Made by a program: the position numbers and the translations under genes
Shown: positions 17,493 to 27,009 of the stretch, one piece after another
Numbering within the stretch: the first letter of the stretch is position 1
Layout: each line of letters begins with the position of its first letter
Source of the DNA: Rossellomorea vietnamensis
GTDB taxonomy: Bacteria; Bacillota; Bacilli; Bacillales; Bacillaceae_B
Length of the DNA stretch: 64,000 nucleotides
Assembly: GCF_008180615.1 (NCBI RefSeq)
Contig: NZ_VTEH01000002.1
Coordinates: 188,076-252,075 of the forward strand
Direction of reading: 5' to 3'
The notes under the pieces: model-generated
The model's input: the letters and a program-made list of their open reading frames with translations, nothing else
The model's database searches: none
Told to the model about the DNA's origin: nothing

Positions 17493-18515
17493 TTATACAT
17501 TCACACTAGATTTCAGCTGCTGCGCAACATACTTTGCCAAGTCCACTACCCTGCAGGAATAGCCCCACTCATTGTCATACCATGCGAGTACCTTCACTTT
17601 GCGGTCACCGATGACCATAGTGGATAAGCCGTCGATAATCGCGGAATGAGGATTTGTATTGAAATCAATAGATACCAATGGTTCTGTTGTGAACTGCAGG
17701 ATTCCTTCCAGCGACCCTTGAGAAGCTGTAATCAGCGCCTCGTTGATTTCTTCCGCTGTAACCTCTCTTTTTACATCCACAACCAGGTCGACTAGCGATA
17801 CATTCGGTGTAGGAACACGTAAAGCCATTCCGTGAAGCTTGCCCTTCAGCTGAGGAAGCACCAATGATAATGCTTTCGCAGCACCCGTCGTTGTAGGGAT
17901 GATCGATTGACCGCAAGCTCTTGCTCTTCTCAAATCTTTATGAGGATTATCGATATTCTTCTGATCATTTGTGTAGGCGTGAACTGTTGTCATCAAGCCA
18001 TTTTCAATACCAAACTGCTCATCCAGCACTTTTGCTACAGGTGCAAGACAGTTTGTAGTGCAGGAAGCATTTGAAATGATGCTATGCTCTTCAATTTTTA
18101 GAGCGCTTTCATTTACGCCCATCACAATTGTCACATCTTCGTTTTTCCCTGGTGCTGTAAGAATTACTTTTTTAGCACCGGCTTCTAGATGCAGGCTTGC
18201 TTTTTCTTTCGAATTGAATTTCCCTGTTGCTTCTATTACGATATCAATCTCAAGATCTTTCCATGGAAGTTCTCTTGGATCGCGATTGCTGATTAGTTGA
18301 ACGCGTTTGTCATTCACAATGATGGCATTTTCTTCAGTTGTTACTTCTGCGTTGAATGTGCCATGATTTGTGTCATACTTAATTAAATGAGCCAGTGTTT
18401 CTGGAGGATAGCTCGCATTGATTGCTACTATATCAATATTCTCATCTAATATCGCTTTTCTGAATACCATTCTCCCAATACGCCCAAAACCGTTGATTGC
18501 CAATTTCGCCTTCAT
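17493..18515 (-). CDS. gapB: NADP-dependent glyceraldehyde-3-phosphate dehydrogenase (gluconeogenic)
   Basis: 340 residues. GapB runs the gluconeogenic direction with NADP(H). Rossmann motif INGFGRIGR, catalytic Cys in SNASCTTNC (about residue 152), HAYTNDQ and WYDNEWGYS. The end of the second beta strand reads AINASYPPE rather than the acidic residue typical of NAD-specific GapA, consistent with NADP use. It sits downstream of coaE as in B. subtilis, here separated by a repeat array. A CcpN-type operator upstream predicts repression by glycolytic conditions. Confidence 0.95.
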   Translation of the reverse strand: MKAKLAINGFGRIGRMVFRKAILDENIDIVAINASYPPETLAHLIKYDTNHGTFNAEVTTEENAIIVNDKRVQLISNRDPRELPWKDLEIDIVIEATGKFNSKEKASLHLEAGAKKVILTAPGKNEDVTIVMGVNESALKIEEHSIISNASCTTNCLAPVAKVLDEQFGIENGLMTTVHAYTNDQKNIDNPHKDLRRARACGQSIIPTTTGAAKALSLVLPQLKGKLHGMALRVPTPNVSLVDLVVDVKREVTAEEINEALITASQGSLEGILQFTTEPLVSIDFNTNPHSAIIDGLSTMVIGDRKVKVLAWYDNEWGYSCRVVDLAKYVAQQLKSSVNV

Positions 18516-18571
18516 TAATCCGGCTCCCCTCTATATAAACGTTATACTTTATGTGTGTTTCAATTAGCATT

Positions 18572-18582
18572 AGTATAACATA
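18572..18582 (-). promoter_or_regulatory. CcpN operator candidate upstream of gapB
   Basis: On the minus strand TATGTTATACT matches the CcpN consensus TRTGHYATAYW at every position, 57-67 bases before the gapB ATG. A second, partial match (about 9 of 11) lies on the plus strand near 18538-18548. CcpN represses gapB and pckA under glycolytic conditions in B. subtilis. Confidence 0.7.
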
Positions 18583-18887
18583 TTTACCAAAAAACTGAAT
18601 GATTAATTTGCATATTTTAAATGATTAATTATTCCGAATTTTCACTTCACAGTACTCTTAACGCTTTTTCACGAGCACAAAGTTCATTAAGGTTTTTTTG
18701 ACCCAGGCTTGCCTGAAATTGTCTGGCTGTAAAGCTGCCTTATTAAAATATGAGTGATCTATTCATGAAATTCCTCATTCTCTTTTAAAATCATAAAAGA
18801 ACAGCATTTAGACCAGTAAATGTGCTAAAAGGAAAAATAGTGGTCTTTCATTTTCGCTCTATTCACAAAAATTGTAGCTGGTTCTTC

Positions 18888-19405
18888 AAATTACCATGCC
18901 AGTATCTTCATAGCTCCTTGACTTAATGGTACGTTTCCAAGCTAATCATGCCAGTATCTTCTTAGCTCTTTGACTTAATGGTACGTTTCCAGACTAATCA
19001 TGCCAGTATCTTCTTAGCTCTTTGACTTAATGGTACGTTTCCAGACTAATCACGCCAGTATCTTCTTAGCTCTTTGACTTAATGGTACGCTTCCAAACTA
19101 ATCATGCCAGTATGTTCTTAGCTCTTTGACTTAATGGTACGTTTCCAGACTAATCATGCCAGTATCTTCTTAGCTCTTTGACTTAATGGTACGTTTCCAG
19201 ACTAATCATGCCAGTATCTTCTTGGCTCCTTGACTTAATGGTACGTTTCCAAGCTAATCATGCCAGTATCTTCTTAGCTCTTTGACTTATTGGTAGGTTT
19301 CCAGACTAATCATGCCAGTATCTTCTTGGCTCCTTGACTTAATGGTACGCTTCCAGACTAATCATGCCAGTATCTTCTTGGCTCCATGAGTTATTGGTAC
19401 GTTTC
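18888..19405. repeat. Tandem array 3, 52-bp period, ten units
   Basis: AGTATC(T) recurs at 18901, 18953, 19005, 19057, 19109, 19161, 19213, 19265, 19317 and 19369: ten units in perfect 52-bp register with only substitutions, no indels. Core reads CATGCCAGTATCTTC, GACTTAATGGTACG. No internal palindrome is evident. It lies between coaE and gapB. Confidence 0.97.
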
Positions 19406-19572
19406 TCTCCTATTTCCTCATTTTTATAAGGGTATCTCTAAAACTACTAGCAAAGTTTTTATAAAAGAGCTTTTCTTTTATTCTCAGGCTTTTATTGACC
19501 CAGATGGACCAGCCTGAAACTCGATTAAAGCTATCCTGGGAGGTTAAAAATATAACCTCCTAAATACAATCA

Positions 19573-19606
19573 AACAAAAAAGAAGCTGAATGTTCAGCTT
19601 CCTTAC
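19573..19606 (-). terminator. Terminator of coaE
   Basis: GAAGCTGAA and TTCAGCTTC arms with a T run on the minus strand. Confidence 0.88.
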
Positions 19607-19610
19607 AAAA

Positions 19611-20213
19611 TTACGGTGTTAAGTTCCATCGGCCAAGAAGATCATCCAATTGAACGCCCGTTTCACTGATAGTTCCTCTGTTATCCAATATGGCATCTGC
19701 CAGATTTCTTTTCTCGTCCAGACTCATCTGGGAATTCACCCTGGCTTCTGCTTCTTCCTCTGTCAATCCGTTTCTCAACATAAGCCTGGATAATTGGGTG
19801 TCTCTATCTACATAGACAACAACTGTTTTCTCAACCATCCAGGTTAGATTGCTTTCAAAAAGCAATGGAATATCCATCACGACAGTCTGCTTTCCATCTT
19901 CAAAGGCTTTCTCTTTTTCAGCCAGCATCTCAGCTCTTACTGCGGGATGCACAATCCCGTTCAGCTCTTTCCTGCGCTCTTCATTATGGAAAATGATGCT
20001 TCCGAGAGCGGCGCGGTCCAGAGTTCCTTCCTTATTCAGAATGTCCTGACCGAATGTCTCGACTATTTTTAAATAAGCTGGCTCTCCAGGTTCCACGACC
20101 TTTCGTGCAGCTAAATCTGCATCCACCACTGTGAACCCTTTTTGGGCAAGAAGGCTGGATACTGTACTTTTTCCGCTGGCGATCCCGCCAGTCAGGCCGA
20201 TAATTGATGTCAT
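19611..20213 (-). CDS. coaE: Dephospho-CoA kinase
   Basis: 200 residues. Last step of CoA synthesis, phosphorylating the 3'-OH of dephospho-CoA. P-loop GLTGGIASGKST at residues 6-17, DADLAAR (about 31-37), and the lid segment with LLFESNL. Start ATG 20213 with AAGGATGA just upstream. It lies 22 bases after ytaF; mutM-ytaF-coaE-polA order is conserved in Bacillus. Confidence 0.95.
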   Translation of the reverse strand: MTSIIGLTGGIASGKSTVSSLLAQKGFTVVDADLAARKVVEPGEPAYLKIVETFGQDILNKEGTLDRAALGSIIFHNEERRKELNGIVHPAVRAEMLAEKEKAFEDGKQTVVMDIPLLFESNLTWMVEKTVVVYVDRDTQLSRLMLRNGLTEEEAEARVNSQMSLDEKRNLADAILDNRGTISETGVQLDDLLGRWNLTP

Positions 20214-20235
20214 TAGCAGTCATCCTTTCTTCCAT

Positions 20236-20868
20236 TCAGAAACGCAGCACGCCAATCAGTATTAAAAGCACTCCCGGCAGAAAAGATAATTGCTTCACCC
20301 ATCCCATATGGGCACAGCTCTTTCCGATTCTCAAGCCCGCCGACAGGAACACGATACTCATCATCATGACTGAAAAAGCGAGAAGCAAAGGAGAATAGCC
20401 CAATAAAGCCGCTCCTATACCTGCACCGAATGCATCAAGAGAAAGGGCGAGGCCCAGCATGATCGCTTCTACGCCTGTTATTGTTCCTGACCGGTCAAAG
20501 TCTGCCGCCATCGGCCTTTTAAGAATATTGATTACGAGCCCGATTGATTCTATTTCGAAATTAAATAAGATTTTCTCTTCGTCTACAACTGAATCTTTTC
20601 TGGATGTGAAGAATTGCAGAAGCACGAAAGCACCGATCGCAATAAGAATGAGCCCGCCGATCCTATCAGCAGCTCCTTCTGACAGGAAACCTTCCGCTGA
20701 GCTTCCTATCGACATCGCCGCCAGCAGTGAGCCGGCTGAACATACAGAAATAATCACAATGGACCTCAACGGCATCCCCATTTTCCTTAGGCCGTAAGTC
20801 AGCCCGGTGCTGAAGCTGTCAAGGCTTACGGCGAACGCAAGCATGAATAATAAAAGTGTTCCACCCAT
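20236..20868 (-). CDS. ytaF: Sporulation-associated membrane protein YtaF
   Basis: 210 residues, six predicted membrane helices in two related halves: VSLDSFSTGLTYG near the start and ALSLDAFGAGIGAAL in the second half, each with the conserved Asp in the helix. This is the MntP/YtaF-type fold found in manganese exporters, so transport is a possible role, but YtaF itself is known mainly from sporulation. ATG 20868 has AGGAGGAGG about 10 bases upstream; the frame to 20949 is rejected. Operon with mutM upstream and coaE downstream. Confidence 0.9.
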   Translation of the reverse strand: MGGTLLLFMLAFAVSLDSFSTGLTYGLRKMGMPLRSIVIISVCSAGSLLAAMSIGSSAEGFLSEGAADRIGGLILIAIGAFVLLQFFTSRKDSVVDEEKILFNFEIESIGLVINILKRPMAADFDRSGTITGVEAIMLGLALSLDAFGAGIGAALLGYSPLLLAFSVMMMSIVFLSAGLRIGKSCAHMGWVKQLSFLPGVLLILIGVLRF

Positions 20869-21028
20869 GTTGTAAAGCTCCTCCTCCTTTAATAAATCAA
20901 GAGGATGGCAACCAGGATTGCTGGTGTCTGGTTTCCTCCATACGCTCATAGCTACGTTAGTATATGGAGAGAGCTTATCAGGTGTTAAGTACTTTTTATT
21001 CTGCTCAGATTAATAAAATCCCCAGCCC

Positions 21029-21853
21029 TTACTTCTGGCAGTTTGGACAGAAGTGTGTGCCTCTTCCTGCCGTTACATTTTTTTCAATGCTTTTGCCGCA
21101 TGTTCTGCATTCTTCGTTCTTTCGACCGTAAACGAACAGCTGCTGCTGGAACATTCCGATTTGTCCTTGTGAATTCACATAGGAGCGGATGGTGCTGCCT
21201 CCCTGCTCAACCGCCTCACTTAACGTATCGATGATTTCCTTATGCAGCTTTTTCATTTCAGTTTTTTTGATGCTCTTTGCCTTTCTCGCCGGGTGTATCC
21301 CGCTTCTGAAGAGGGCCTCGTCTACATAGATATTCCCCAACCCGACCAACACGGTTTGATCCAGAAGGACCGCCTTAACTGCACGCTCCGTCTTGGCCAG
21401 TTTCTCAGTGAGATGCTCTATTGTAAAATCCGATGAAAAAGGTTCTGGTCCCAGCTGTGACAACGGCAGATGCAGGGATTCTTCTCCCTTTGGAAATAAG
21501 TGCATCGTCCCGAATTTCCTGACATCCTTATATCTTAATTCTGTGCCGTCTTCAAAATGGAAAATGACATGGGTGTGCTTATCGACAGGTTCTTCCCCTG
21601 GGAAAACACCATATCGGCCTTCCATCCTCAAGTGTGATACCAGTGAATGGTGGTCTGTCTGCAGGATGAGAAATTTCCCCCTGCGGTCGACTCCCTGAAT
21701 GGTTTCACCTTGCAGAGACATCTTAAATTCTTCCACTTCGTCAGGAAGCTTGACCATTTTAGGCCAAAAAACTGAAACTGAATGAATTCTTTTTCCTGTA
21801 ACCAATTCAGCCAGTGTTCTTCTGACGGTTTCCACTTCTGGCAGTTCCGGCAA
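21029..21853 (-). CDS. mutM: Formamidopyrimidine-DNA glycosylase (Fpg)
   Basis: 274 residues. Excises 8-oxoguanine and Fapy lesions, then nicks the strand. N-terminal catalytic PELPEVET (Pro2 nucleophile, Glu3), the DRRGKF lysine loop, helix-two-turn-helix, and C-terminal zinc finger with CRTC and CPNC. Start codon is TTG 21853, with GGGTGA 6-7 bases ahead; the Pro right after it confirms it. It lies 21 bases after polA, pairing repair glycosylase with Pol I. Confidence 0.96.
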   Translation of the reverse strand: MPELPEVETVRRTLAELVTGKRIHSVSVFWPKMVKLPDEVEEFKMSLQGETIQGVDRRGKFLILQTDHHSLVSHLRMEGRYGVFPGEEPVDKHTHVIFHFEDGTELRYKDVRKFGTMHLFPKGEESLHLPLSQLGPEPFSSDFTIEHLTEKLAKTERAVKAVLLDQTVLVGLGNIYVDEALFRSGIHPARKAKSIKKTEMKKLHKEIIDTLSEAVEQGGSTIRSYVNSQGQIGMFQQQLFVYGRKNEECRTCGKSIEKNVTAGRGTHFCPNCQK

Positions 21854-21874
21854 ATCAGTTCACCCGCCTCATCA

Positions 21875-24502
21875 TTATTTTGCGTCGTACCATGTCGGGC
21901 CGTAAGAATAGTCCACTTTTAATGGAACCTCCAGCTCAATGGCATTTTCCATGACTTCCGGTACGATTACCTTTAACCTTTCAATTTCATCTTCTGGTGC
22001 TTCAAAAATCAATTCATCGTGCACTTGCAGAAGCAGGCGTGTTTGAAGTTTCTCTTTCTCCAGTCTTTCCGCCATCTCGATCATCGCTTTTTTGATAATA
22101 TCCGCTGCACTTCCCTGTATTGGCGTATTCATTGCTGTCCTCTCTGCAAAGCTGCGCAGGTTGAAGTTACGGCTGGTGATTTCAGGAATATATCTGCGTC
22201 TTTGGAGCAGTGTTTTAACAAAGCCATTCTGCTTCGCCTCGCCGATAATGTCATCCATATATTCCTTAACACCCGGGTAGCTGTCCAGGTACCTTTGAAT
22301 AAATTCTCCTGCTTCTTTTCTTGTAATGCCCAGACTTTGGGATAGACCAAAGTCACTGATTCCATAGACAATGCCGAAGTTGACGGCTTTGGCATGTCTT
22401 CTCATGTTGGAGGTCACACTGTCTGCCCCTACATGGAATACATCCATCGCTGTTTTTGTATGGATATCCATCCCTTCCCGGAATGCATGAATCAGTTTTT
22501 CATCGCCTGCGATATGAGCCAGCACCCTCAATTCAATTTGAGAGTAGTCCGCGGCGAACATGAGCCACCCTTTGTCAGAAGGAACAAAAGCCTGTCTGAT
22601 TTTCCGGCCTTCTTCCAGTCTGATCGGAATATTCTGCAGGTTTGGATCTGTTGAACTGAGTCTTCCCGTTTGGGTCAGTGCTTGATTGAATCGGGTGTGC
22701 ACTTTATTTGTATCCTCATGGATGACCTTCAGCAGACCTTCTAAGTAAGTTGATTGCAGCTTTCCAAGCTGACGGTAGTGAAGGATATGATCTACAATTT
22801 CATGCTTGGATTGCAGTTTTTCCAGTACATCTGCTGAAGTAGAGTAGCCGGTCTTGGTTTTTTTGACCACGGGCAGTTCTAATTTTTCAAATAAGATGAC
22901 TCCGAGCTGTTTCGGGGAATTGATATTGAATTCCTCTCCAGCCAGTTCATGAATTTTCTTTTCGAGTGTATCGAGCCTTTCAGCCAGCTCTGACTTCATT
23001 TCTCTCAATCGCTCCGTATCCACAGCAACCCCTGTGTATTCCATTTCAGCAAGAATGATGGCAAGCGGAAGTTCCAAATCGGTAAATAACTGATATTGGT
23101 CATTCTTCTCCAAAGCTTCTTCGCATGTACTTTTCAATTCAAAAACCACGTTAGCTTTTCTTGCCAGATGCTCTGCCAGTCTACTTTCTTCAGGAACCTT
23201 TCTTTTTGCCCCTTTTCCGTAGACAGCTTCATCGGACTCAATAGCAGAAGCACCATGTTTTCTCGCCACACCAGCAAAATCATCGGCAGATTCAGCCGGG
23301 TTTAAAATGTAGGAAGCAATCAGCAGATCAAATTCAACACCATTCAGTTCGATTCCCTGTCTTCTCAAGGAAACGATGGATCTCTTGGCATCAAAGACAG
23401 ACTTCTTATTGTTTTCATCTCCCGCCCATTCCTTAAAAACATCTGATTCAAGGGCCGTTTTCAATGTAAAAAAGTAATTTCCCTGGCTGTTTCTCATGGT
23501 AATTCCAACGATATCACCATTAAAATAGTTATCTTCCATTACTTCAACGTATAAGGAAGACTCCTCTTTAAGGTGCTCGTCCTTAATTTCGGATAAAATT
23601 TCAAAAGAAACATCCAGCAGATCCTGCTCCTCTTCCACTGTTTCTCCCATTTTTTCCAAAAGTGAATTGAAACCCAGCTCCTTAAAAAATTCCTTTAACT
23701 TTTTGTCGTCGCTTCCTTCATAGTTCAATTCCTCTAGAGAAACCTCTATCGGCGCTTCACGAAGGATCGTGGCTAGTTCTTTACTCATCACAGCCTGGTC
23801 CTTATTCTCTTCAAGCTTTTCTTTCAGCTTTTTACCGCTGACTTCATCAATGGACTCCAATAGCTTCTCAAGGGTCCCGAATTGCTTTAATAACTTAATG
23901 GCTGTTTTCTCGCCAACGCCGGGTACTCCGGGAATGTTATCGGAACTGTCCCCCATCAAGCCTTTCATATCAATGATTCTGTCAGGTGTGATTTCCCATT
24001 TCTCCATGATATGTTCCGGAGTGTATATCTCGATATCCGTGATGCCTTTTCGGGTAATGCCGACTGTCGTGGTTTCAGAGCTAAGCTGCGTCAAGTCTTT
24101 ATCTCCGGAAATGATTTTCACTTCGTATCCATCTTTTTCCGCTTGAAGGGAAAGAGTCCCTATAATATCATCCGCTTCATAATTCTCCAGCTCATACCTT
24201 GGAATTTGATAAGCGTCCAGCAGTTCTCTTATATAAGGAAATTGTTCAGACAGTTCTGGCGGTGTTTTCTGTCTGCCGCCTTTATACTCGCCAAAAGTTT
24301 TATGCCTGAAGGTCGTCTTTCCGGCATCAAATGCAACCAGAATATGAGACGGGTTTTCTTCTGACATTATTTTTTGCAGCATGGTGGTAAAACCGTAGAC
24401 CGCATTCGTATGTACCCCTTTTTCATTGTTCAATAAGGGCAGGGCAAAAAAGGCGCGATAAGCTATACTGTTACCGTCGATCAACACTAACTTTTTCTTC
24501 AT
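21875..24502 (-). CDS. polA: DNA polymerase I
   Basis: 875 residues. Gap filling, primer removal and repair. N-terminal 5' nuclease (VLIDGNSIAYRAFFALP, LMGDSSDNIPGVPGVGEKTA), a middle 3'-5' exonuclease-like domain, and family A polymerase motifs A (DYSQIELRVLAHIAGD), B (RRHAKAVNFGIVYG) and C (QVHDELIFE). The middle domain reads SLYVEVMEDN where active proofreaders have D-x-E, so as in other Bacillus Pol I proofreading is probably lost. ATG 24502 follows GGGAGG; the frame to 24574 is rejected. Confidence 0.97.
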   Translation of the reverse strand: MKKKLVLIDGNSIAYRAFFALPLLNNEKGVHTNAVYGFTTMLQKIMSEENPSHILVAFDAGKTTFRHKTFGEYKGGRQKTPPELSEQFPYIRELLDAYQIPRYELENYEADDIIGTLSLQAEKDGYEVKIISGDKDLTQLSSETTTVGITRKGITDIEIYTPEHIMEKWEITPDRIIDMKGLMGDSSDNIPGVPGVGEKTAIKLLKQFGTLEKLLESIDEVSGKKLKEKLEENKDQAVMSKELATILREAPIEVSLEELNYEGSDDKKLKEFFKELGFNSLLEKMGETVEEEQDLLDVSFEILSEIKDEHLKEESSLYVEVMEDNYFNGDIVGITMRNSQGNYFFTLKTALESDVFKEWAGDENNKKSVFDAKRSIVSLRRQGIELNGVEFDLLIASYILNPAESADDFAGVARKHGASAIESDEAVYGKGAKRKVPEESRLAEHLARKANVVFELKSTCEEALEKNDQYQLFTDLELPLAIILAEMEYTGVAVDTERLREMKSELAERLDTLEKKIHELAGEEFNINSPKQLGVILFEKLELPVVKKTKTGYSTSADVLEKLQSKHEIVDHILHYRQLGKLQSTYLEGLLKVIHEDTNKVHTRFNQALTQTGRLSSTDPNLQNIPIRLEEGRKIRQAFVPSDKGWLMFAADYSQIELRVLAHIAGDEKLIHAFREGMDIHTKTAMDVFHVGADSVTSNMRRHAKAVNFGIVYGISDFGLSQSLGITRKEAGEFIQRYLDSYPGVKEYMDDIIGEAKQNGFVKTLLQRRRYIPEITSRNFNLRSFAERTAMNTPIQGSAADIIKKAMIEMAERLEKEKLQTRLLLQVHDELIFEAPEDEIERLKVIVPEVMENAIELEVPLKVDYSYGPTWYDAK

Positions 24503-24782
24503 GAATGAACCTCCCGGGTCAAGGATTATGTTTATTTCATTTAAGCAGCAAATGGCAGAAGAAGCTCTGTGCAAAACATAAGCACATGGATAAATAACCT
24601 TTTCTCCTCCGGCTGCATTACATATGTTTTCTTAAAGATTGGTTCTCAAAATGTTCCCGCTTGTATGCAGGGGTGATTTAGCGGAAATTAACTGTCTTAT
24701 TCAAAACCAACTACAAAACGACAAAAAACCGCTATCTTTCCTTCATTCTATCATGTTCAGAATAGAAAGGAAAAATAACGGT

Positions 24783-24808
24783 ACCGGCCGCAGCGGGCGC
24801 CGGCTTTC
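24783..24808 (-). terminator. Weak hairpin after hflC
   Basis: CCGGC and GCCGG arms around a GC-rich loop, then TACCGTTATTTTT on the minus strand. The T run is offset, so this is only a possible terminator. The rest of the 24503-24823 gap presumably holds the polA promoter. Confidence 0.4.
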
Positions 24809-24823
24809 TTATAAAATTACGTT

Positions 24824-25759
24824 TTACTCAGTATAACCGCTTAATAATTGTGCATATGGAGAGTTAGAAGGAAGTACCAGAACAGTCTCTCCATCGACTG
24901 TCTTCTTATAGGACTCTAAGGTTCTGAATAACTGATAGAAATCAGGGTCCTTTGAAAAAGACTTGTTATAGATCTTAGCTGCCTCGGATTCTCCTTCTGC
25001 TCTGATTACATTGGCATCCGCCTTCGCAGTAGCAAGCAGTTCAGTGACTTCTCTGTCTGTATCTGCCATGATTCTCTGCTTTTGAGCGTCACCCATGGAC
25101 AAGTATTCCTGCGCTGTCTTTTCCCTCTCCGAAATCATAGCTGTGTATACAGCTTTTTCATTTGTTTCCGGTAAGTCGGTTCTCTTCATTCTTATATCCT
25201 TTACAGTGATGCCAAAGTTACCATTATCAAGTAGTTCATTTACTCTTTCGGTAACTTTATCGTTGAGGCTGCCTCGATTTGATTTTTCATCATTGATAAT
25301 CTCGACATAATTCAATTTCCCCAATTCAGCCCGGACAACAGAATAAATGAATTCTTCCATTCTGGCTTCCGCATTAATGACGTTTCTCGCATTGGAAATC
25401 ATCTTTTTGGGATCTTCTATTCTCCAGACGGCATAGTTATCGATCATCATTCTTTTTTTGTCTTTCGTATTGATTTCTGCTTCTGAGACATCATAGGTCA
25501 TTTGATATTTAGGAAGAGTAGAGACTGACTGGATGAATGGAATTTTATAACTAAGGCCAGGCTCTTCTTCAATCCTTACTACCTCACCAAATTGGCGTAT
25601 TACCCGGTATTCTCCTTCTTTAACAATAAAAACATTTAGGATAATAAGAAGCAGGACTGCAATTGCCGCTATTAAAAAAATTCCCAGCTTCGTATACTTT
25701 CTCCACTGTATTTCAGGTTTTTTCATATCATTCAAGTTGGTAATATTGGAATCACTCAT
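24824..25759 (-). CDS. hflC: HflC, SPFH membrane protein
   Basis: 311 residues. One N-terminal membrane helix (about residues 25-45) then a SPFH/band 7 domain (GEYRVIRQFGEVVR... YVEIINDEKSN). HflC and HflK form a large cage around FtsH and modulate its proteolysis in bacteria where they are studied. ATG 25759 (MSDSN) is chosen since AAGGGA is about 10 bases upstream; a second ATG at 25768 sits too close. It overlaps the end of hflK by 8 bases (ATGAGTGA), so the two are translationally coupled. Confidence 0.9.
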   Translation of the reverse strand: MSDSNITNLNDMKKPEIQWRKYTKLGIFLIAAIAVLLLIILNVFIVKEGEYRVIRQFGEVVRIEEEPGLSYKIPFIQSVSTLPKYQMTYDVSEAEINTKDKKRMMIDNYAVWRIEDPKKMISNARNVINAEARMEEFIYSVVRAELGKLNYVEIINDEKSNRGSLNDKVTERVNELLDNGNFGITVKDIRMKRTDLPETNEKAVYTAMISEREKTAQEYLSMGDAQKQRIMADTDREVTELLATAKADANVIRAEGESEAAKIYNKSFSKDPDFYQLFRTLESYKKTVDGETVLVLPSNSPYAQLLSGYTE

Positions 25760-26714
25760 TACCAGCATTCCCTTCTTGACCTTGAACAGGCTTTTCTTTT
25801 TCTAAAGGACGAATCGGAAAGTACTTCATTGTGTTTCCATCATCGTTCATGATATAAACTTCGGCATCAGGCAACACCTGCTCAAGCGTTTCCAAGATGA
25901 GACGCTGCTCGGTAATCTCCGGATTTCCTTCATATTCTGCATATAATTTATCAAAAACAGCTACATCTCCACGTGCCTGCTCAATTCTGGCTGCTTTATC
26001 TCCTGTAGCTCTGGAAAGGATTGCATCCTTCTCACCTTTTGATTCGTTCAATCTTTGATTTTGGTACTTTTCGGCTTCATGGATCTTGGTATTCATCATT
26101 TCCCTTGCATCCGTTACATCTGTGAAAGCTTTTCGGACATCCTCATTCGGCAGCTCGACATCCTGGAGCTTTACTCCGATGACAGATATGCCAATATCAT
26201 ATTTATCAATCAGTGTAACAAGCAAATCTCTGACCTCGGCTTCGATTTCTGCTTTACCGGAAGTTAACGCCTCATCAATTTCCGTGCTTCCGATGATACT
26301 TCTTAATGAAGAGGAAGTCGAATCATATAAAATTTCTTTAGGATCTTCGGCATTGAATAAATATTTTTCAGGGTTCGTAATTTTCCACTGAACGACCATA
26401 TCAGCCAGGACAATGTATTCATCCCCTGTGATCATCTTAGTTTCTTTAGGGAACTCAACAATCTCCCCATCTTTTTCTTCATAGCCGAACTGAAGACTGA
26501 ATGTTTCTTTAGACAATTTCTCAACTGTCTGAATCGGCCACGGCATTTTGAATTTAAGGCCGGACTCTGTTATCGGCTCCCCTGCTTCTCCGAACGTCAG
26601 AACGATTGCCTGGTCGGACTCATCCACTGTGTACCAGGTTGTAAAAAGAACAACGATCAAAACGAGGGCCCCCGCTATCATACCGGCAACCTTATAAATT
26701 TGCTTCAGGCTCAT
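25752..26714 (-). CDS. hflK: HflK, SPFH membrane protein
   Basis: 320 residues. N-terminal helix (about 7-26), then DESDQAIVLTFGE... GLKFKMPWPIQTVEKL, the HflK version of the band 7 domain, and the long coiled helix (KIHEAEKYQNQRLNESKGEKDAI). Partner of HflC in a membrane cage around FtsH. The ATG at 26714 has GAGGGG 7 bases upstream; the ATG at 26720 overlaps it. Classical B. subtilis has no hflKC between polA and phoR, so this pair is an accessory insertion in the backbone. Confidence 0.9.
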   Translation of the reverse strand: MSLKQIYKVAGMIAGALVLIVVLFTTWYTVDESDQAIVLTFGEAGEPITESGLKFKMPWPIQTVEKLSKETFSLQFGYEEKDGEIVEFPKETKMITGDEYIVLADMVVQWKITNPEKYLFNAEDPKEILYDSTSSSLRSIIGSTEIDEALTSGKAEIEAEVRDLLVTLIDKYDIGISVIGVKLQDVELPNEDVRKAFTDVTDAREMMNTKIHEAEKYQNQRLNESKGEKDAILSRATGDKAARIEQARGDVAVFDKLYAEYEGNPEITEQRLILETLEQVLPDAEVYIMNDDGNTMKYFPIRPLEKEKPVQGQEGNAGNE

Positions 26715-26865
26715 TTCCATACCCCTCTCTATCTCAATACCTTACATACGGTTAAATAACAAAAAAGTTTCAGGGGCATTACAAAAAATTAAATTATTAA
26801 CAATTTGAATTGGTAAAGGGTGGGGGAAAAAGAAGAAAAGTATGATGATAGAAACATTTGAATTA

Positions 26866-26908
26866 AAAATAGAAAAGGTGAGAACGGGGTCAGTTCTCAC
26901 CTTTTCAG
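26866..26908. terminator. Bidirectional terminator between hflK and phoR
   Basis: AAAAGGTGAGAAC and GTTCTCACCTTTT arms around a short loop. The hairpin lies 3' of phoR and upstream of hflK, so it mainly ends the phoPR transcript. Confidence 0.88.
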
Positions 26909-27009
26909 GGCTCCTTGGATGAAGGGGTTTTCACTTAGTATACTAACAGCCTATTATTAAGCTACGTTGAAAATAATGTAAAGACTGTGTAAAGTTAGTA
27001 TTTTTTTAA

